This document shows positions 34,428 to 48,174 of a DNA stretch of 64,000 nucleotides, piece after piece; position 1 is the stretch's first letter, and each line of letters opens with the position of its first letter. The notes beneath the pieces are model-generated. The model saw only the letters and a list, made by a program, of their open reading frames with translations. It had not been told where the DNA came from and did no database searches. This stretch comes from Mallotus nudiflorus (Eukaryota; Streptophyta; Magnoliopsida; Malpighiales; Euphorbiaceae). The translations under genes and the position numbers were made by a program. The stretch covers positions 868,001 to 932,000 of the forward strand of contig CANTUR010000125.1 of the NCBI GenBank assembly GCA_947683625.1, in the 5' to 3' direction.

Positions 34428-34445
34428 TTCCCATATACGACGCCA
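34428..34445 (-). other. primer-binding site of the Tat element
   Basis: On the minus strand TGGCGTCGTATATGGGAA begins two bases after the 5' LTR. It is a slightly mutated form of the TGGCGCCGTCTGTGGGAA site common in plant Tat-like elements. Confidence 0.75.
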
Positions 34446-34447
34446 CT

Positions 34448-34839
34448 TAATAACTAATCTCTGGAACTCCTGGGCTAGACGTCCTGCAAAGCACGAAATA
34501 AGGGCCAAGGTGAGAGGTGGGGGGAATCCCTACAAACACTCCGATGCCTAAGTTAGAGAATAGAAGCAGGGAGGAGGTGAGATAGCTTGAATGTGTGTGA
34601 ATGAGATGTCCCCTTATAAGGGGTATAGGGTTCTATATATAGCAATACTCAAACCTGGGAGGAATGGGATTCCTTATGGATTAGTGAATCATAATCTTTG
34701 TAGGAGAGTGTTCCTTCTTCAGTTAGGATTACTCTTTGAGGTAGTTCCTTGGATGGATCTGTCTTCTCCCTTGTCCATGCGTTTCTATTTGGGGGGGTAG
34801 AGGACCCCTAATTAGGTGGGAACATTCTAGATAGTATCA
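34448..34839 (-). repeat. Tat element 5' LTR
   Basis: 392 bp, starting TGATACTATC at 34839 (minus) and ending GATTAGTTATTA at 34448 (TTATCA in the other LTR). Followed on the right by ATATA (34840-34844), the partner of 25626-25630. Confidence 0.88.
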
Positions 34840-34844
34840 ATATA

Positions 34845-36973
<2,129 letters not shown>

Positions 36974-37002
36974 CACTACAAAAAACAGGTGTTTTAGTGA
37001 TG

Positions 37003-37345
37003 AATTTTTCTGACGCTAAAATAGGAAAATCCGTTGCTAAAACTCCTAATGACATAATTCACGACGGATTTTTATCCGTCGCTGAAATGCTCATCGCTAA
37101 ATTTTAGCTACAGAATTCAAAAATCTAGCGACCGATTTTAAAAATCCATCAGTACAATTAGCGACGAATTTTTGAAATCCATCGCTAAAATTAGCGATGG
37201 ATTTTTGAATTTCGTTGCTAAAAAGAGCGACGGATGTAATATCCATTGCTAAAATTAGCGATGGATTTTCTAATTCCATTGCTAATTTTAGCAACAAATT
37301 TTCTATATCCATCGCTAATTTTAGTGATGGATAATTAAATAAATT
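37003..37345. repeat. CACTA left subterminal repeat array
   Basis: At least ten units of GCGA(C/T)GGATTTT or its reverse AAATCCATCGCTAA alternate in orientation and can fold into a series of hairpins. The right end (about 40850-41110) has the mirror set. In En/Spm-type elements such arrays bind TNPA-like proteins; here that is inferred. A minus-strand frame at 37097-37351 is simply repeat sequence. Confidence 0.8.
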
Positions 37346-37792
37346 TGTCACTAATTTAAGAAATTGAAAAAAAAATTAAATTCATATTTTGTCCTTTGAA
37401 CTCAAATTTAGTACCTAATATAACATTAAATATTGTTTGAAATCAAATTATAGTAATTTAGAAATTTAAACAAATAATTGAAATCTGATACCATTACATA
37501 TTTCTTATAACATTACCCATCTATTTCAAAACAGCCATAAATTCGATACATTGTTCCAAACATAAAACCCACACAACGAGTTTCATATTAGTTATACAAA
37601 TTAACAACATCATCAATTATGCAAAACGATTATGGACCTGTATCATCATGAGTTAGACCTATAAATGGTGGAAGCTGAGAATTAGGTTGAGACTATGAAA
37701 ACATACGCATAAACTTTTCCATGTGTTCTTGCATTTCATGTTGATCACGTTCAACTTGCCCTTTATATTTTCTCATGTCTTCATTCATCTTT

Positions 37793-38114
37793 TTATTGAT
37801 TACGTTGTACTTTCTCTTTATAAATTTGCATGTCTTCATTCATTTTTTCTTGGAGTTCTTGAACTTGTAATTCCACCTTCTGCTCCACCACTTCATCCCT
37901 ATGTTGTTGGAACCGCTCATCTACTGTAAAATCATATCGTGTAATGGCTGATGAACTGCTGAAAATCTGAGGGTAAAATGTGGGTGCCTGCATTTACAAT
38001 GATCACATGGACACCGAATCTTATTCTATCCATCAACTCTGGATGACTACATGTAAAATTAATAAATTCATCAATTCTGGCTTCAAACTTTGTAGTCAAA
38101 CATCCATTTATCAT
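37793..38114 (-). pseudogene. CACTA transposase-associated domain fragment and coiled coil
   Basis: Minus strand: KFEARIDEFINFTCSHPELMD followed, after a one-base shift, by IRCPCDHCKCRHPHF. The IRCPC..C block preceded by a DEFINF stretch is the signature of the transposase-associated domain at the N-terminus of plant TNP2-type transposases. In the other frame downstream, RFQQHRDEVVEQKVELQVQELQ is a coiled coil (37793-37990). The DDE transposase body is absent. A remnant left by internal deletion. Confidence 0.6.
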
Positions 38115-38369
38115 CTGATTATTAATCCACAGGAATTTGCACTCATTTTATCATACTTTTATAAAAACACCTACAATAAGATTATATATATGGATCTAGT
38201 CAAATATTATAAAAATATTATTTATAAAATGATTGAAAAAAACACTTCCAATATATCCCCCAAACACCATACTACATATTTACTTGCACAAAAAAGCACT
38301 TCTAATGGCACATTAACCACGTTCACAACAATTCATGTATACCAAATAGTTAATCAAAAATCTATTTAG

Positions 38370-40850
38370 GCAAATAAAGAAATAAGTAAATAAAAAATAA
38401 ACACAAGTAAATCAATAAATAATTAAAAATAGTATTGAAATGAACAATCAATGATAATGATATTATTATTCCTTAACAATGATAGCACTAAACCCTAAAA
38501 CTTCATAAAAATATTTAATACGAAAATTCCTAATAAATTTCTATGTAACTATTACATAGAATTATAAAAAATAGTACAAATTGAAATTTTACATAATGTA
38601 ATGATATAAATGTATGAGAATCTTTAGTGTATAATATTTTATTTTATATTAATCATGTTCCTATGGCCAATTGAACTCAAATAAATTTTAAATATTTTAA
38701 ATATAAATAGTATCAATTGTAATTAATATTATACTTATTTTATTAGTCAAATATGATATATTTTTACTGAATTGTTAAGTTAAATTTAATACATAACATA
38801 TTTTAAATCAATGTAAATTTAAAATATAAATATTTATAAATATAATTATATAAATTATATTGTGATTAGATAATTGGAAACTATGTTATTGTGTTGTTAG
38901 ATATTTAATATATTTTATATTAATCAAGTTCCTATAAAAAATTCAACTCATATATTTTAAATATTTATACAGGGCAATTAATTAATATTAAAATCAGCAT
39001 ATTGAACCCTTTTAAGTTAAATAATAACAGTTTAAGTTACTTTCAAGTATTTAAGTTAAATTTTTTAAATAAATGTATAAAATAATTTAACCAAAATTTT
39101 AAAAATTATATTACATATTGGTGTTTGATAAAAAATATATATTAAATTTAAAATATTTGCTAAATTCGAGAGCAACTAAAGATTTTAGAATCCAAACTCA
39201 AGTTATTTTTTTAAAAAAATAACATGGTATACATTTCATATTTTAGTTGAAGATACAATGTATATTGAGATGTGTTTCATATTATCTTAATAAAGGATGT
39301 GAAAATTTAAAAAATAAAAGCTCAAAGAGCCAATTAATTACTATCAATTCATTAAGGACGTATAGAACGAAATTCAAAATGAAGATGTGGCAATAATTTG
39401 GTCGGACATATTGTTTAATGTTTAACGGACGTCAAGTTTAGAATATAAAAATTAAAAAAATTAAAGGCAAAAGATCAATAATGATCAATTGAAAAATATA
39501 AATTCACAATGTATTAATAATAAAGGCAAATGAGGGTTCGATCCATGAAGGCCCTTCCTGTCAATAAATAAATAATAGAATTGCAACGACAATGATGGTA
39601 ATCAGTATCTGCAATCAAAACAAAACCTAATCTTAATTGTACCATTGCTTATCATATTAATAAACACAAACACACAGACAATTACAACAAAACCAAATTA
39701 CATAAGCTAGTCAACACACTACCACAACCCATTACAAAAGTAGGCTTCACCATTAATCAAACCAAAGTAAGTACAAGATCAAACCAAATGATCTGATGTT
39801 TATAAACTACTTAGTAATATAGAAACATCAATACATTCATAATGATAATTAATTTGCATAAAAAATTCAAATAACACATATAAACAAAGAAGGAAATTTG
39901 ACACCATAAGGTACCTAAAGTATGAGGGAGGTTATATGCCTTCAGTCAATATATTGACATGTGTTCAAAATACTTTGCTTGTTTAATCAATGTAACCTTT
40001 ATGAAACTTCACCCCCCCCCCCCCCAATCTTTGTGTTTTGAACTTAGCAAATAACTTTTTCATCGGAGAAGTTTCAATGAGCGTTGTAAGATGCACTTCT
40101 AAACAACACCTATTACTCAATGGCAATGAATTTTTAGGAAGTTTCCTGAGAGTCTCTAACAGAATGCCAGACACAAAATTAAGTGGTTGGGAAGTTGAGC
40201 CACTTATAAAATCAAACAAATCAAAACAATAATCAAACACATCATTTCACCATTTGAAATTGAAGGGTGTTAAAATTGTAGGGAACAAAATGAAGACCAT
40301 AGTGATGCCTTATGCAGAATTGGCAAAGTTCAAAGGAAGGCACAAACCTGAAAGTTTTAAAAGGATAGAAGATAGTGGACAGATGCTGAAGACGATGACA
40401 AAAGATGGCGCATGATGACCTTAGCTAACGGCGATGACGATGTCATTCATGAATGATAGTGACTCATACGAATAGGGCTGTAATTGAGAACATTAGGAAA
40501 ATATGCATCACAACTAAAAGTAAGATTAAAAAATATGAATAAGAATTTAGTGTTTGCAAATTCCAATTTAGGAAAATTACAAGTGGTGCGAGTGGCAATG
40601 CAGGGTGTAAATCACGAAGGCTAGAGTGTTGATGTTGATGGTGCATGAGGGTGAAGATGATGGTGCAGCGAGGGTGAAGATGATGGTGGTGGTGGATGTA
40701 AAAGAATAAGGCTACCAACAGAGGGTGGAAAAGGAGGGAATTGAGGATGCTGGCAGTAATGGTGAAGAAGGGAATGAGCGGCGACAGAAGGAGATGGGTT
40801 TGTACAGAGAAGAAATTAGGTTAAGTTGTGACGGATTTTGAATGATAAAT
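38370..40850. other. CACTA internal region without recognisable gene
   Basis: AT-rich to about 39950, then a slightly GC-richer block (39950-40830) with a run of 14-15 C near 40011-40025 and an 85-codon minus-strand frame (39983-40240, ETLRKLPKNSLPLSNRCCLE) that I do not recognise. It might be captured host sequence or transposon filler. A His-rich minus frame at 40464-40718 reflects a GATGATGGTG-type repeat. Confidence 0.4.
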
Positions 40851-41128
40851 TTATTAAATTAATTTTGAAAAATAAATTAATTGAAGATAGCGACAGATTT
40901 TATTTTTCATCAATAATTTACTAACGGATTTCAAAATCCATCGCTAAATTAGAGACGGATTCAAAATTGGTCACTAATTTAGCAATGAATTTTGAAATCC
41001 GTCGCTAATTAGCAACAAATTTTTTCTCGTCCCTAAATCGATCTCTAAGTTTAAATTCCATCGCTAATCCATCACAAACTAGTGACGAATAAAATCCATC
41101 GCTAAATCGTCAGTTTTTTGTAGTGATA

Positions 41129-41937
41129 TATGAAACAATTCATAAACTTAATCAAAACCATCTTCTTAAATATATACATAATATCTACAAATTATATCTT
41201 TTAAATACAATATATCTATATAGTATATATTCAAACAACAAAAATTAAAATTATACACAAGAAAAATCTCCTAAAAAGTATAAATGCATGAACAGTAAAT
41301 ATCTTATAATATAGAATGAATATGCTTTTGGTATGTTATTTGTTTCCGATGCACTTTAAAATATCAAAATAAAAAAAAATAATTATGTGTTGGCTGAAAT
41401 ATATGGTGACTAACACTTTCTAAATTCATAGAATTCTTGCTGAATTAATATTTGAATTTTTAATTTAATTTTAATTTTTAAATTTATCACCAAAAGCTAA
41501 TAAATTTTTAAAAAAAGAATAAAGTGAAAGGATTAGAGATCGATCGGAGCATAGAAGACTTACAAGTATAATCGATTTATTCAAAAAAAAAAATTAAATA
41601 AATAATGAAGTGATCAAAGGGGTTAAGATGGACTAGACATGAGAGCATATACGACTTACAAGCAAAGATTATTCTCTTCAGAAATAAATAAATAAAGTGA
41701 AAGGGATGGATAAGGTTAGGCATGAGATGGAGAAAATATTAAATTAAATTGAAATATTGAACTAGAAGACATTAAAACTATACCATACTGAATAATATTA
41801 ATCCCGAATTAAAAATCGAATATAGTACTGAATATTAATTCAATAACTAATATATAAAGAAGAATAATAGTAGTGAACTTAATTAAATACTTTTCATTGT
41901 GTTATTAAGTGATATATATTAAGCAGCATATGTATAA
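41129..41937. other. AT-rich interval
   Basis: Nothing recognisable. It may include the last part of the chromovirus LTR after the CACTA insertion, but I could not align it with copies A or B. Confidence 0.4.
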
Positions 41938-42642
41938 CAATATAGGGTAAAAATTCTTATCAAACTCAAAGATCCAAGGAGTTTCACCATCCTATGCGTT
42001 GTTAGTTCTAAAGAATTTCCTAAATATTTATGTGATCTAGGTGCTAGTATTAACTTGATGCCTTTATCTCTTTTCAAGGAGCTGAATATTAGAGATGCAA
42101 TCGACACCAACATGTCCCTTCAATTGGAAAATCATTCTATTAAGAAACCCTATGGCGTGATTGAGTATGTGTTAGTTGAAGTGGATAAGTTTGTGTTTCC
42201 GATGGACTTTGTAATATTATATTTTGAGCAAGATAGGAACTGCCCATTAGTATTGGGGAGACCATGTCTAAACATGGGAAAGATGATCATTGATGTTTAT
42301 GATGGTAAAATTACCTTAAGAGTAGGGGATGAAAGAGTGGAGTTTACTATGTCTAGGTTGATGAAACAACCCCTTTGTGAGGAGTTATGTATGAGGGTTG
42401 AGGTTGTTGAGGAATGTGTACAAGAAGTGCAACATAAAATAGAACATTCAAGGCATTTGGAGAGGGAGCAACCACTTGAAGAAGAGGAACATACTTTTAT
42501 CAAACTTGAACTCCTCACCCGAAATGAAAACTCAACTCCAACTTCCATTGAAAAACCACTTCACTTGGATCTCAAACCTTTACCTTGTCATTTGTGGTAT
42601 ACTTTTCTTGGAGAAGGGAACACTCTACCTATTATCATTTAA
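41938..42642 (+). pseudogene. Athila-like retropepsin fragment
   Basis: Open from 41938 to TAA 42640. LKDPRSFTILCVVSSKEFPKYL leads into CDLGASINLMPLSLFKELNI (catalytic Asp in D-L-G-A-S), then VLVEVDKFVFPMDFVILYFE and NCPLVLGRPCLNMGKMIIDVYDGKITLRVG, a complete-looking retropepsin. After an acidic linker, LKPLPCHLWYTFLGEGNTLPIII is the lead-in to RT, where the fragment stops. It shares its order with 19490-20180 but is less decayed. No LTR or other pol part nearby. Confidence 0.8.
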
Positions 42643-42758
42643 ACTTAAAATGACATTGTTTGTCCAACATTATGGCATTTTAATTAAAGTAATTAGTGAT
42701 TTTACAAATAAAAATAAGAAAAGTTAGGTCATTTTTATTCATTAAAATATAATATAAT

Positions 42759-42802
<44 letters not shown>

Positions 42803-43512
42803 TAGTATTAAGCTTACATAATAATTTTACTGAAAATATGCATTAAAAATATGTTTATACAAAAATGTATAAACATACACAAACTTTTACTATGTAGTTA
42901 TTGGTGATAAATATAAATTCAATCAATAATATAAATTTATGTATAAAATAAATTTTTGAAACCCATTTTAAGCTGTGTCATATCAATCTGTTCCAAAAAA
43001 ATCAAATTTTCATACCGAACCGTCTCAAAAAATGAGATAGTACTCGTATGAAAAATTTTTAAATTCAGCATTGATACTGGAGATTTTCTTTTCAAAATCT
43101 CCAAATTTTGGTATGGTTTCAAAGATTTTAAATTTCTTCGACTTGTGCTCATCGCTAAATAGGAGTATAGTAGATTTACAGTAGGAATTACTCTCTTAAA
43201 AAATAAATACACAAATAAATAAAATTAAATGAAAAGGGATAGAGATGGATGGAATATGGAAGAGAAGAGATGATTTTAGCAGACATAAAATAAATATTAA
43301 AAATATTAAAAAATGAAATGAAAATAAACAAAATTACAAGAAAGGGGTAAGAGATAAAAATAAAAGAAATAAAAATAAATTACAAGAAAGAGACACGAAA
43401 GGAAGAAGAAAGAAACACGCAAGTAAATAATGAAAAAGAGATGTTTTCTTGTTCAAAAGTTAAAAAATATATTGTTTTTGTTTTTGTTTTCCTGGCAATT
43501 CATCACAATTTT
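42643..43512. other. AT-rich interval with (TA)n
   Basis: Contains a TA microsatellite at 42761-42797; otherwise nothing recognisable up to the UGT fragment. Confidence 0.5.
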
Positions 43513-43707
43513 ATTAAGAGTGAAGCCATAAAACAGGCGGCGACTCGAATCATGGCGGGCGAAGAAGCAGAGGAGATGAGAAGTAGAGTTTCTATTGCAG
43601 ATATGGCAAGAAGTGCTGTTCAAGAAGGTGGATCATCTTATTCTGATTTGAATGGTCTACTTGAAGAATTGAGGATTGAAGCCATAAATATAAAAGTATT
43701 AAGATAG
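43513..43707 (+). pseudogene. UDP-glycosyltransferase C-terminal fragment (upstream)
   Basis: SEAIKQAATRIMAGEEAEEMRS then DMARSAVQEGGSSYSDLNGLLEELR matches the last 60 residues of the intact UGT (SELIKEAIIRVMEGAEAEEMKS...EDGGSSFTDLNALIHELN). The donor-binding motif and everything before it are missing. The codons before 43513 (hydrophobic VFVFVFLAI) have no counterpart in the family. It ends TAG at 43705. About 470 bp upstream of the intact gene on the same strand, it is the stump of a tandem duplicate. Confidence 0.85.
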
Positions 43708-44137
43708 CTGATTCCAGTATTGTATGCAGCATAAATATAATGTTACTTTTTTATTTTATTTTATTTTATTTTTTTAAAAGTTTTTAATTTAATTATTGAT
43801 ATTCAAAATTTACTAAAATCTTATTAATTTGATTTAATTTGGATAGAATTATAATGGTAAAATTTTTTTAATAAATTATTAAATGTAATCACATACATTA
43901 TTATTTAAATTTAAAATATCGGTTAAATAAGAATAAATGTGGACCATCTAATCTGAACGTGTTAGGCTATGTTACTGATTTTTTTAAGCTAAAAGATAAA
44001 ACGCAAGAAAACACTTACTGATTTTGAAAGCTGAACAGTGTGGTTTATATCGCAAGTGATTACGCATGAGGCCACTTTTTTGGCTTCATCTTTCCTGCAT
44101 TTTTGTTTCCTTGTAATATTTTGCTGTAGTTTTCGAT

Positions 44138-44145
44138 TATAAAAG
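44138..44145 (+). promoter_or_regulatory. TATA box of the UGT gene
   Basis: TATAAAAG lies 33 bases before the codon preceding the ATG at 44179. If used at the normal distance it would give a leader of only about 10 bases, so an upstream start is also possible. Confidence 0.45.
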
Positions 44146-44178
44146 CAACACCATCTTGTGTTTCTGTTTTAAGGAAAT

Positions 44179-45648
44179 ATGGGCGGCGAAGCTCATCAGC
44201 TACACATATTTTTCTTCCCTTTCATAGCTCATGGCCCCATAATACCATCAGTGGACATGGCCAAGCTATTTGCTTCACGAGGTCTGAAGACAACAATAGT
44301 CACCACTCCATTCAATGAATCTTTCATTTCCAAACAAATGGAAAGATGCAAGAACTTGGGTCTTGAAATCGATATCAAAACACTCAAGTTGCCCACCACT
44401 GAAGCAGGATTGCCTGAAGGATGCGACAATCTTGACTTCATCACTTCACGAAACTTGGGTTTTGAAATGGCGAAAAAATTAGTTTTTGCCTCATCTCTCC
44501 TTCAAGAATCACTCGAGCAGCTCCTCAGAGACTGCCATTCTGACTGCCTTATTTCTGATTTTTTCTTTCCTTGGGCTACTAATTCTGCCTCTAAATTTGG
44601 AATTCCAAGGCTTGTGTTTCTTGGATCGAGTTTGTTTGCTTCATGTACTTTCGCATCCATTGCTCTATACGAGCCGCAGAAGAAAGTTTCATCTGATTCA
44701 GAACCATTTCTTGTGCCTAATCTTCCAGGAGACATAAAGCTGTCAATAAACCAATTAGCAAATTCTGGGGTACAAGCTCATGAACAGGATGACTTTTCCA
44801 AGTTCTTGAAAGCATCAACAGAATCTGAGTTAACTAGCTTTGGTGTAGTTGTCAACAGCTTCTATGAGCTCGAGCCAGCTTACGCTGATCCTTACAGAAA
44901 TGTTTTGGGAAGGAAATCATGGCATATAGGACCTGTTTCACTCTGCAACGGAGATGTTGAAGATAAAGCACAAAGAGGAAAAAAAGCCTCCATTGACGAG
45001 CATGAGTGCTTGCAATGGCTGAATTCTAAGAAACCCAATTCAGTGCTTTATATATGCTTTGGATCTGCAGCCAACTTCGGTACATATCAGCTAAAGGAAG
45101 TAGCAATCGCGCTCGAGTCCTCCAGACAGGAATTTATATGGGTTGTCAGGGAAAACAAGAATCCTGAAGAAGAAAATCTAAGTTGGTTACCTGAAGGATT
45201 TGAGCAAAGAATTGAAGGCAAAGGACTAATAATAAAAGGCTGGGCACCACAAGTCTTGATTCTTGATCATGAAGCGATAGGAGGATTTGTTACACATTGC
45301 GGATGGAATTCAACACTTGAAGCAATAACTGCTGGAGTGCCAATGGTCGCTTGGCCTCTAGGAGCTGACCAATTCTACAATGAGAAGTTAGTGACACAAG
45401 TGCTGAAAATTGGTGTCAGTGTGCGTGTTAGACAATATGGAGATACCATTAAGAGTGAACTCATAAAGGAGGCGATTATTCGAGTGATGGAGGGTGCAGA
45501 AGCTGAAGAAATGAAAAGCAAAGCAAAGAAACTTGGAAAGATGGCAAGGGAGGGCGTTGAAGATGGTGGATCTTCCTTCACTGATCTTAATGCTTTGATT
45601 CATGAACTTAATTCCAATCATTATCAACGAAATTTGAGTGATTATTAG
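44179..45648 (+). CDS. family-1 UDP-glycosyltransferase, UGT73-like
   Basis: A 489-residue single-exon gene, normal length for the family. It is expected to be cytosolic and to move a sugar from UDP-sugar to a small acceptor (UGT73 enzymes use flavonoids, coumarins, triterpenes or hormones). The N-terminus HIFFFPFIAHGPIIPSVDMAKLF is typical except that the catalytic His of the usual G-H-M/I-I-P is Pro20. The partner Asp is present (D127 in SDFFFPW). The 44-residue donor motif PSPG runs W355-Q398 with W22, N23, S24, E27 and the last pair D-Q; a final Gln usually goes with UDP-glucose. No signal peptide or membrane segment. A start at 44179 agrees with the family's length. AATAAA follows at 45666. 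The acceptor cannot be told from sequence. Confidence 0.95.
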   Translation: MGGEAHQLHIFFFPFIAHGPIIPSVDMAKLFASRGLKTTIVTTPFNESFISKQMERCKNLGLEIDIKTLKLPTTEAGLPEGCDNLDFITSRNLGFEMAKKLVFASSLLQESLEQLLRDCHSDCLISDFFFPWATNSASKFGIPRLVFLGSSLFASCTFASIALYEPQKKVSSDSEPFLVPNLPGDIKLSINQLANSGVQAHEQDDFSKFLKASTESELTSFGVVVNSFYELEPAYADPYRNVLGRKSWHIGPVSLCNGDVEDKAQRGKKASIDEHECLQWLNSKKPNSVLYICFGSAANFGTYQLKEVAIALESSRQEFIWVVRENKNPEEENLSWLPEGFEQRIEGKGLIIKGWAPQVLILDHEAIGGFVTHCGWNSTLEAITAGVPMVAWPLGADQFYNEKLVTQVLKIGVSVRVRQYGDTIKSELIKEAIIRVMEGAEAEEMKSKAKKLGKMAREGVEDGGSSFTDLNALIHELNSNHYQRNLSDY

Positions 45649-45665
45649 TCAGTTGTTTGAATTGA

Positions 45666-45671
45666 AATAAA
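45666..45671 (+). terminator. polyadenylation signal of the UGT gene
   Basis: AATAAA 17 bases after the stop codon. Canonical plant near-upstream element; actual cleavage site unknown. Confidence 0.5.
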
Positions 45672-47340
45672 CAAATTTTGAGTGAATTAGACTTTTTTTT
45701 CTTTTGGAAAACCTGAATGCACTCTTAAAATTTTTAAATCGAAAATGTTATTTGTTGCAGCCACTAAAAAGATAAAAAAAAAAAATCAAAATTCTGAATC
45801 CATACTATCCCTACACATGAAGGTAAAATAGTCTTTAAATAAAAAATCTTTATGATTTGTATATCACGAGCTACTATGTACATTATTGATCTTTTTAATA
45901 CAAGTCACATAATTGATTCTACAGCATACATTAAATTTAAATTGGATGTGCTGGAAGTAACAATTCAACTCATCAATATTTATTATCAACTTGGGTGAAA
46001 AATTTTGGTTTAAATGGTGAAAAGTTTTGATTTGTTATCAACTTAAGTTTTATTTATGAAAAATATTTATTAGAAAGAATATAAAATTTATTTATCGAAA
46101 TTAATTGTTGAAATTTTTTTATTATATTTATTATTTTGAAATCAAAATGATTATAGTTTAACCAACTTTAAATTGTAGTGATTTAAAAAAAATTCAAACA
46201 AATCAAATGACAAAGAAAGAATAACAATTCAGCTTTGTCCTCTAGACATGACATGCTATTATCAAAGCAAAGGTACCAATATGAAACAGGTGGTTAGCAG
46301 CCAGTGGCCACGCAACGCAAACCAAATCTGAAGAGATTCCAGGCTTTATTTCGAAATGTACGTACTTTGTTTTTTGTTTGTTTGTTTGTTTTTTTGTTTT
46401 TTTTTTTTTGAAACTTCAAATATATTGATAAGAAATGTTGCAAGAGCTAGAATATTGGAACCATGGTTGATTATTATTATTAACTGCCAAACACCATGGT
46501 TGTCAGTGGTTAACTACTACATATATTCAGGAGTAGAAGTTCATACCAAGACAATATCTAAACTAAGAAATAGAGAAAAATAAAGTACTAGATAAAAAAA
46601 AAGCTAAAGATTTTAACATTTTTTTTTTTGAAATAAAAAATCCTAACATTAAGAGGCTAAATTTAAACAATCTTCTTCCTCCTTGTTGCTAATGTCTTCA
46701 AGCTTCTTTGAAACTTGCGAACCGCTTGGAATGATAGAAAAACAAAACCTTATAGCCACTCTTAAGATAAAGGCGCCAATAACTCAAAATAACATAGCTC
46801 TATAAAATATAACTTATATATGAATAAAATATGAAGAAAGAATATTAAATGAGATGATTTTAGCCAAAACCATGAACTAAAAAAGAGTTTTATGAGAGAA
46901 GGAGGAGAAAATATTTTTAGAGAGAAAGTGGAGCTACTGAAATGTACGTACTTATGGTTCAATATTTTTAGTTGATTTATTTCAATCACATGATGCTACA
47001 CAAAGTGACAATGACATATTCCCTATAAATAGTTCATGTGGTAAAAAATATAAATATTCTACCAAGAAGAACATATATTAAATTTCTACTTCCTCCTCCC
47101 TTTTTTCCCATTGTGGTATTGCGATAAATCATTTGATCTAATTGTTCAAAAAAAAAATGTGACATGGTATCATCAAGATCGCAAGATTCAATTCCATACA
47201 TATAGCTCAAAAATATAGGAAAACCATCACTTTTATTCTATATTTTAAGCCAATTAATATAAAACCTATTTTAAAAGTCATGTTAATTGATTTTACGGGA
47301 TTCATGTGGTGTTTTCTTGAAAATTTTGACAAAATTTTTT
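45672..47340. other. interval without recognisable gene
   Basis: AT-rich, with a TTTG/T-rich simple repeat at about 46370-46412. Frames here (for example the Phe/Cys-rich one at 46356) come from simple repeats. Nothing else seen. Confidence 0.5.
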
Positions 47341-47600
47341 CTGGCCTTCTTCCTCCCTTAATGGCAAAAGCTTGCTGTTTAAAGGAGGCTAATCAATGGG
47401 TTAAATCCTTAGGGATTATCCAATAATATTATTGAAATGGATGTAAAGAGTGTAGTTTATAAGTTCAATTCTTCCTTAGTAGATGTGTCAAAATTAGGCG
47501 TTGTGATTGGAGCCTATGGTCAATTGCTAGTCTTTTGTCTGGACTCCAAAGTTGTTTTTGCAAGAAGTGCTAATAGAGCTGCACTACTTGCTTTGTTTCT
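47341..47600 (+). pseudogene. LINE-type RNase H remnant
   Basis: MAKACCLKEANQWVKSLGII, a one-base shift, then IEMDVKSVVYKFNSSLVDVSKLGVVI and FARSANRAAL. This matches the plant LINE RNase H (RVT_3) sequence: A.AL.W...LG, then E.D...VV..., then RR.AN.AAH.LA. The His of the last motif is lost. After 47580 the frame becomes a hydrophobic tail with no family match. A short orphan scrap. Confidence 0.65.
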
Positions 47601-47994
47601 TCTACTGTTTGCGAGCACATGCCTTCTTTTCTTAGCAATATTCTTTTCTTTTAAGTTTTTTTATGCTATTAAGTTATTTCAAAAAAAAAGTTTCCCTATT
47701 ATTAAGTACAATATTAATAAAAGTAAACAACTAAATAATTAATAAAACTTTAAATAATATTTTTAGTTGGTCTCAACTTGAGAATTCTGTTAAAATTTTA
47801 CTAACTTTTACTAATTTTCTAAATTTAAAGATATTTCTTATACAAAAATCTTTTAAACCTTGTTAATAAATAAACTAATAATTTTTAATGTACTAATCAA
47901 TTATATATGATTATTATATATAGTGTTATTTAATTTTTTTCTTCAAATTCAAGTGTCATATTATCATTTTTGTTTATTTAAATAAATTTGTTAC

Positions 47995-48054
<60 letters not shown>

Positions 48055-48174
48055 CATATCTAATTCAAGTGTTATCTAAACAAAATACAATGTATTTAAA
48101 AAATAAATATATGAATTACTTTATTTGATTAAAAAAGTACATGAACCTAGAAAAAAATGTATTGCTTATTTTGG
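47601..48174. other. AT-rich interval with (AT)n
   Basis: Includes an AT microsatellite at 48001-48052. No gene. Confidence 0.6.

Larger units (their letters stand above)
25631..34839 (-). mobile_element. Tat-lineage Ty3/gypsy element with opposite-strand accessory gene
   Basis: A 9.2 kb element inserted in a chromovirus LTR. Its LTR ends form TGATA...TATCA and are flanked by ATATA (25626-25630 and 34840-34844). On the minus strand, gag, protease (DNGSASNVL), RT (YMDD), RNase H, a second archaeal-type RNase H and integrase follow in order; the second RNase H is the mark of the Tat branch. Pol ends at 28959. The space between pol and the 3' LTR holds a plus-strand gene (26980-28810). Many stops show it is dead. 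Confidence 0.88.
36974..41125. mobile_element. non-autonomous CACTA (En/Spm) transposon
   Basis: 4,152 bp bounded by CACTACAAAAAAC at the left and its exact reverse complement at the right, with ATA duplicated on both sides (36971-36973, 41126-41128). Subterminal regions of about 370 bp (left) and 290 bp (right) are packed with ATCCRTCGCTAA/TTAGCGAYGGAT units in both orientations, as expected for transposase-binding arrays. Only a scrap of transposase-associated coding sequence is visible, so it depends on a partner element. It sits in the chromovirus LTR. Confidence 0.92.

Noticed and set aside
40464..40718. His-rich 84-codon minus-strand frame in the CACTA element.
   Set aside because: Arises from GATGATGGTG-type repeats; no metal-binding pattern beyond the repeat itself.
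44229..45627. Antisense and alternate frames within the UGT gene.
   Set aside because: Overlap a complete family-1 UGT frame; no independent support.
46356..46583. Frame starting with a Cys/Phe/Leu-rich membrane-like stretch.
   Set aside because: Comes from a TTTG/T repeat; nothing recognisable afterwards.
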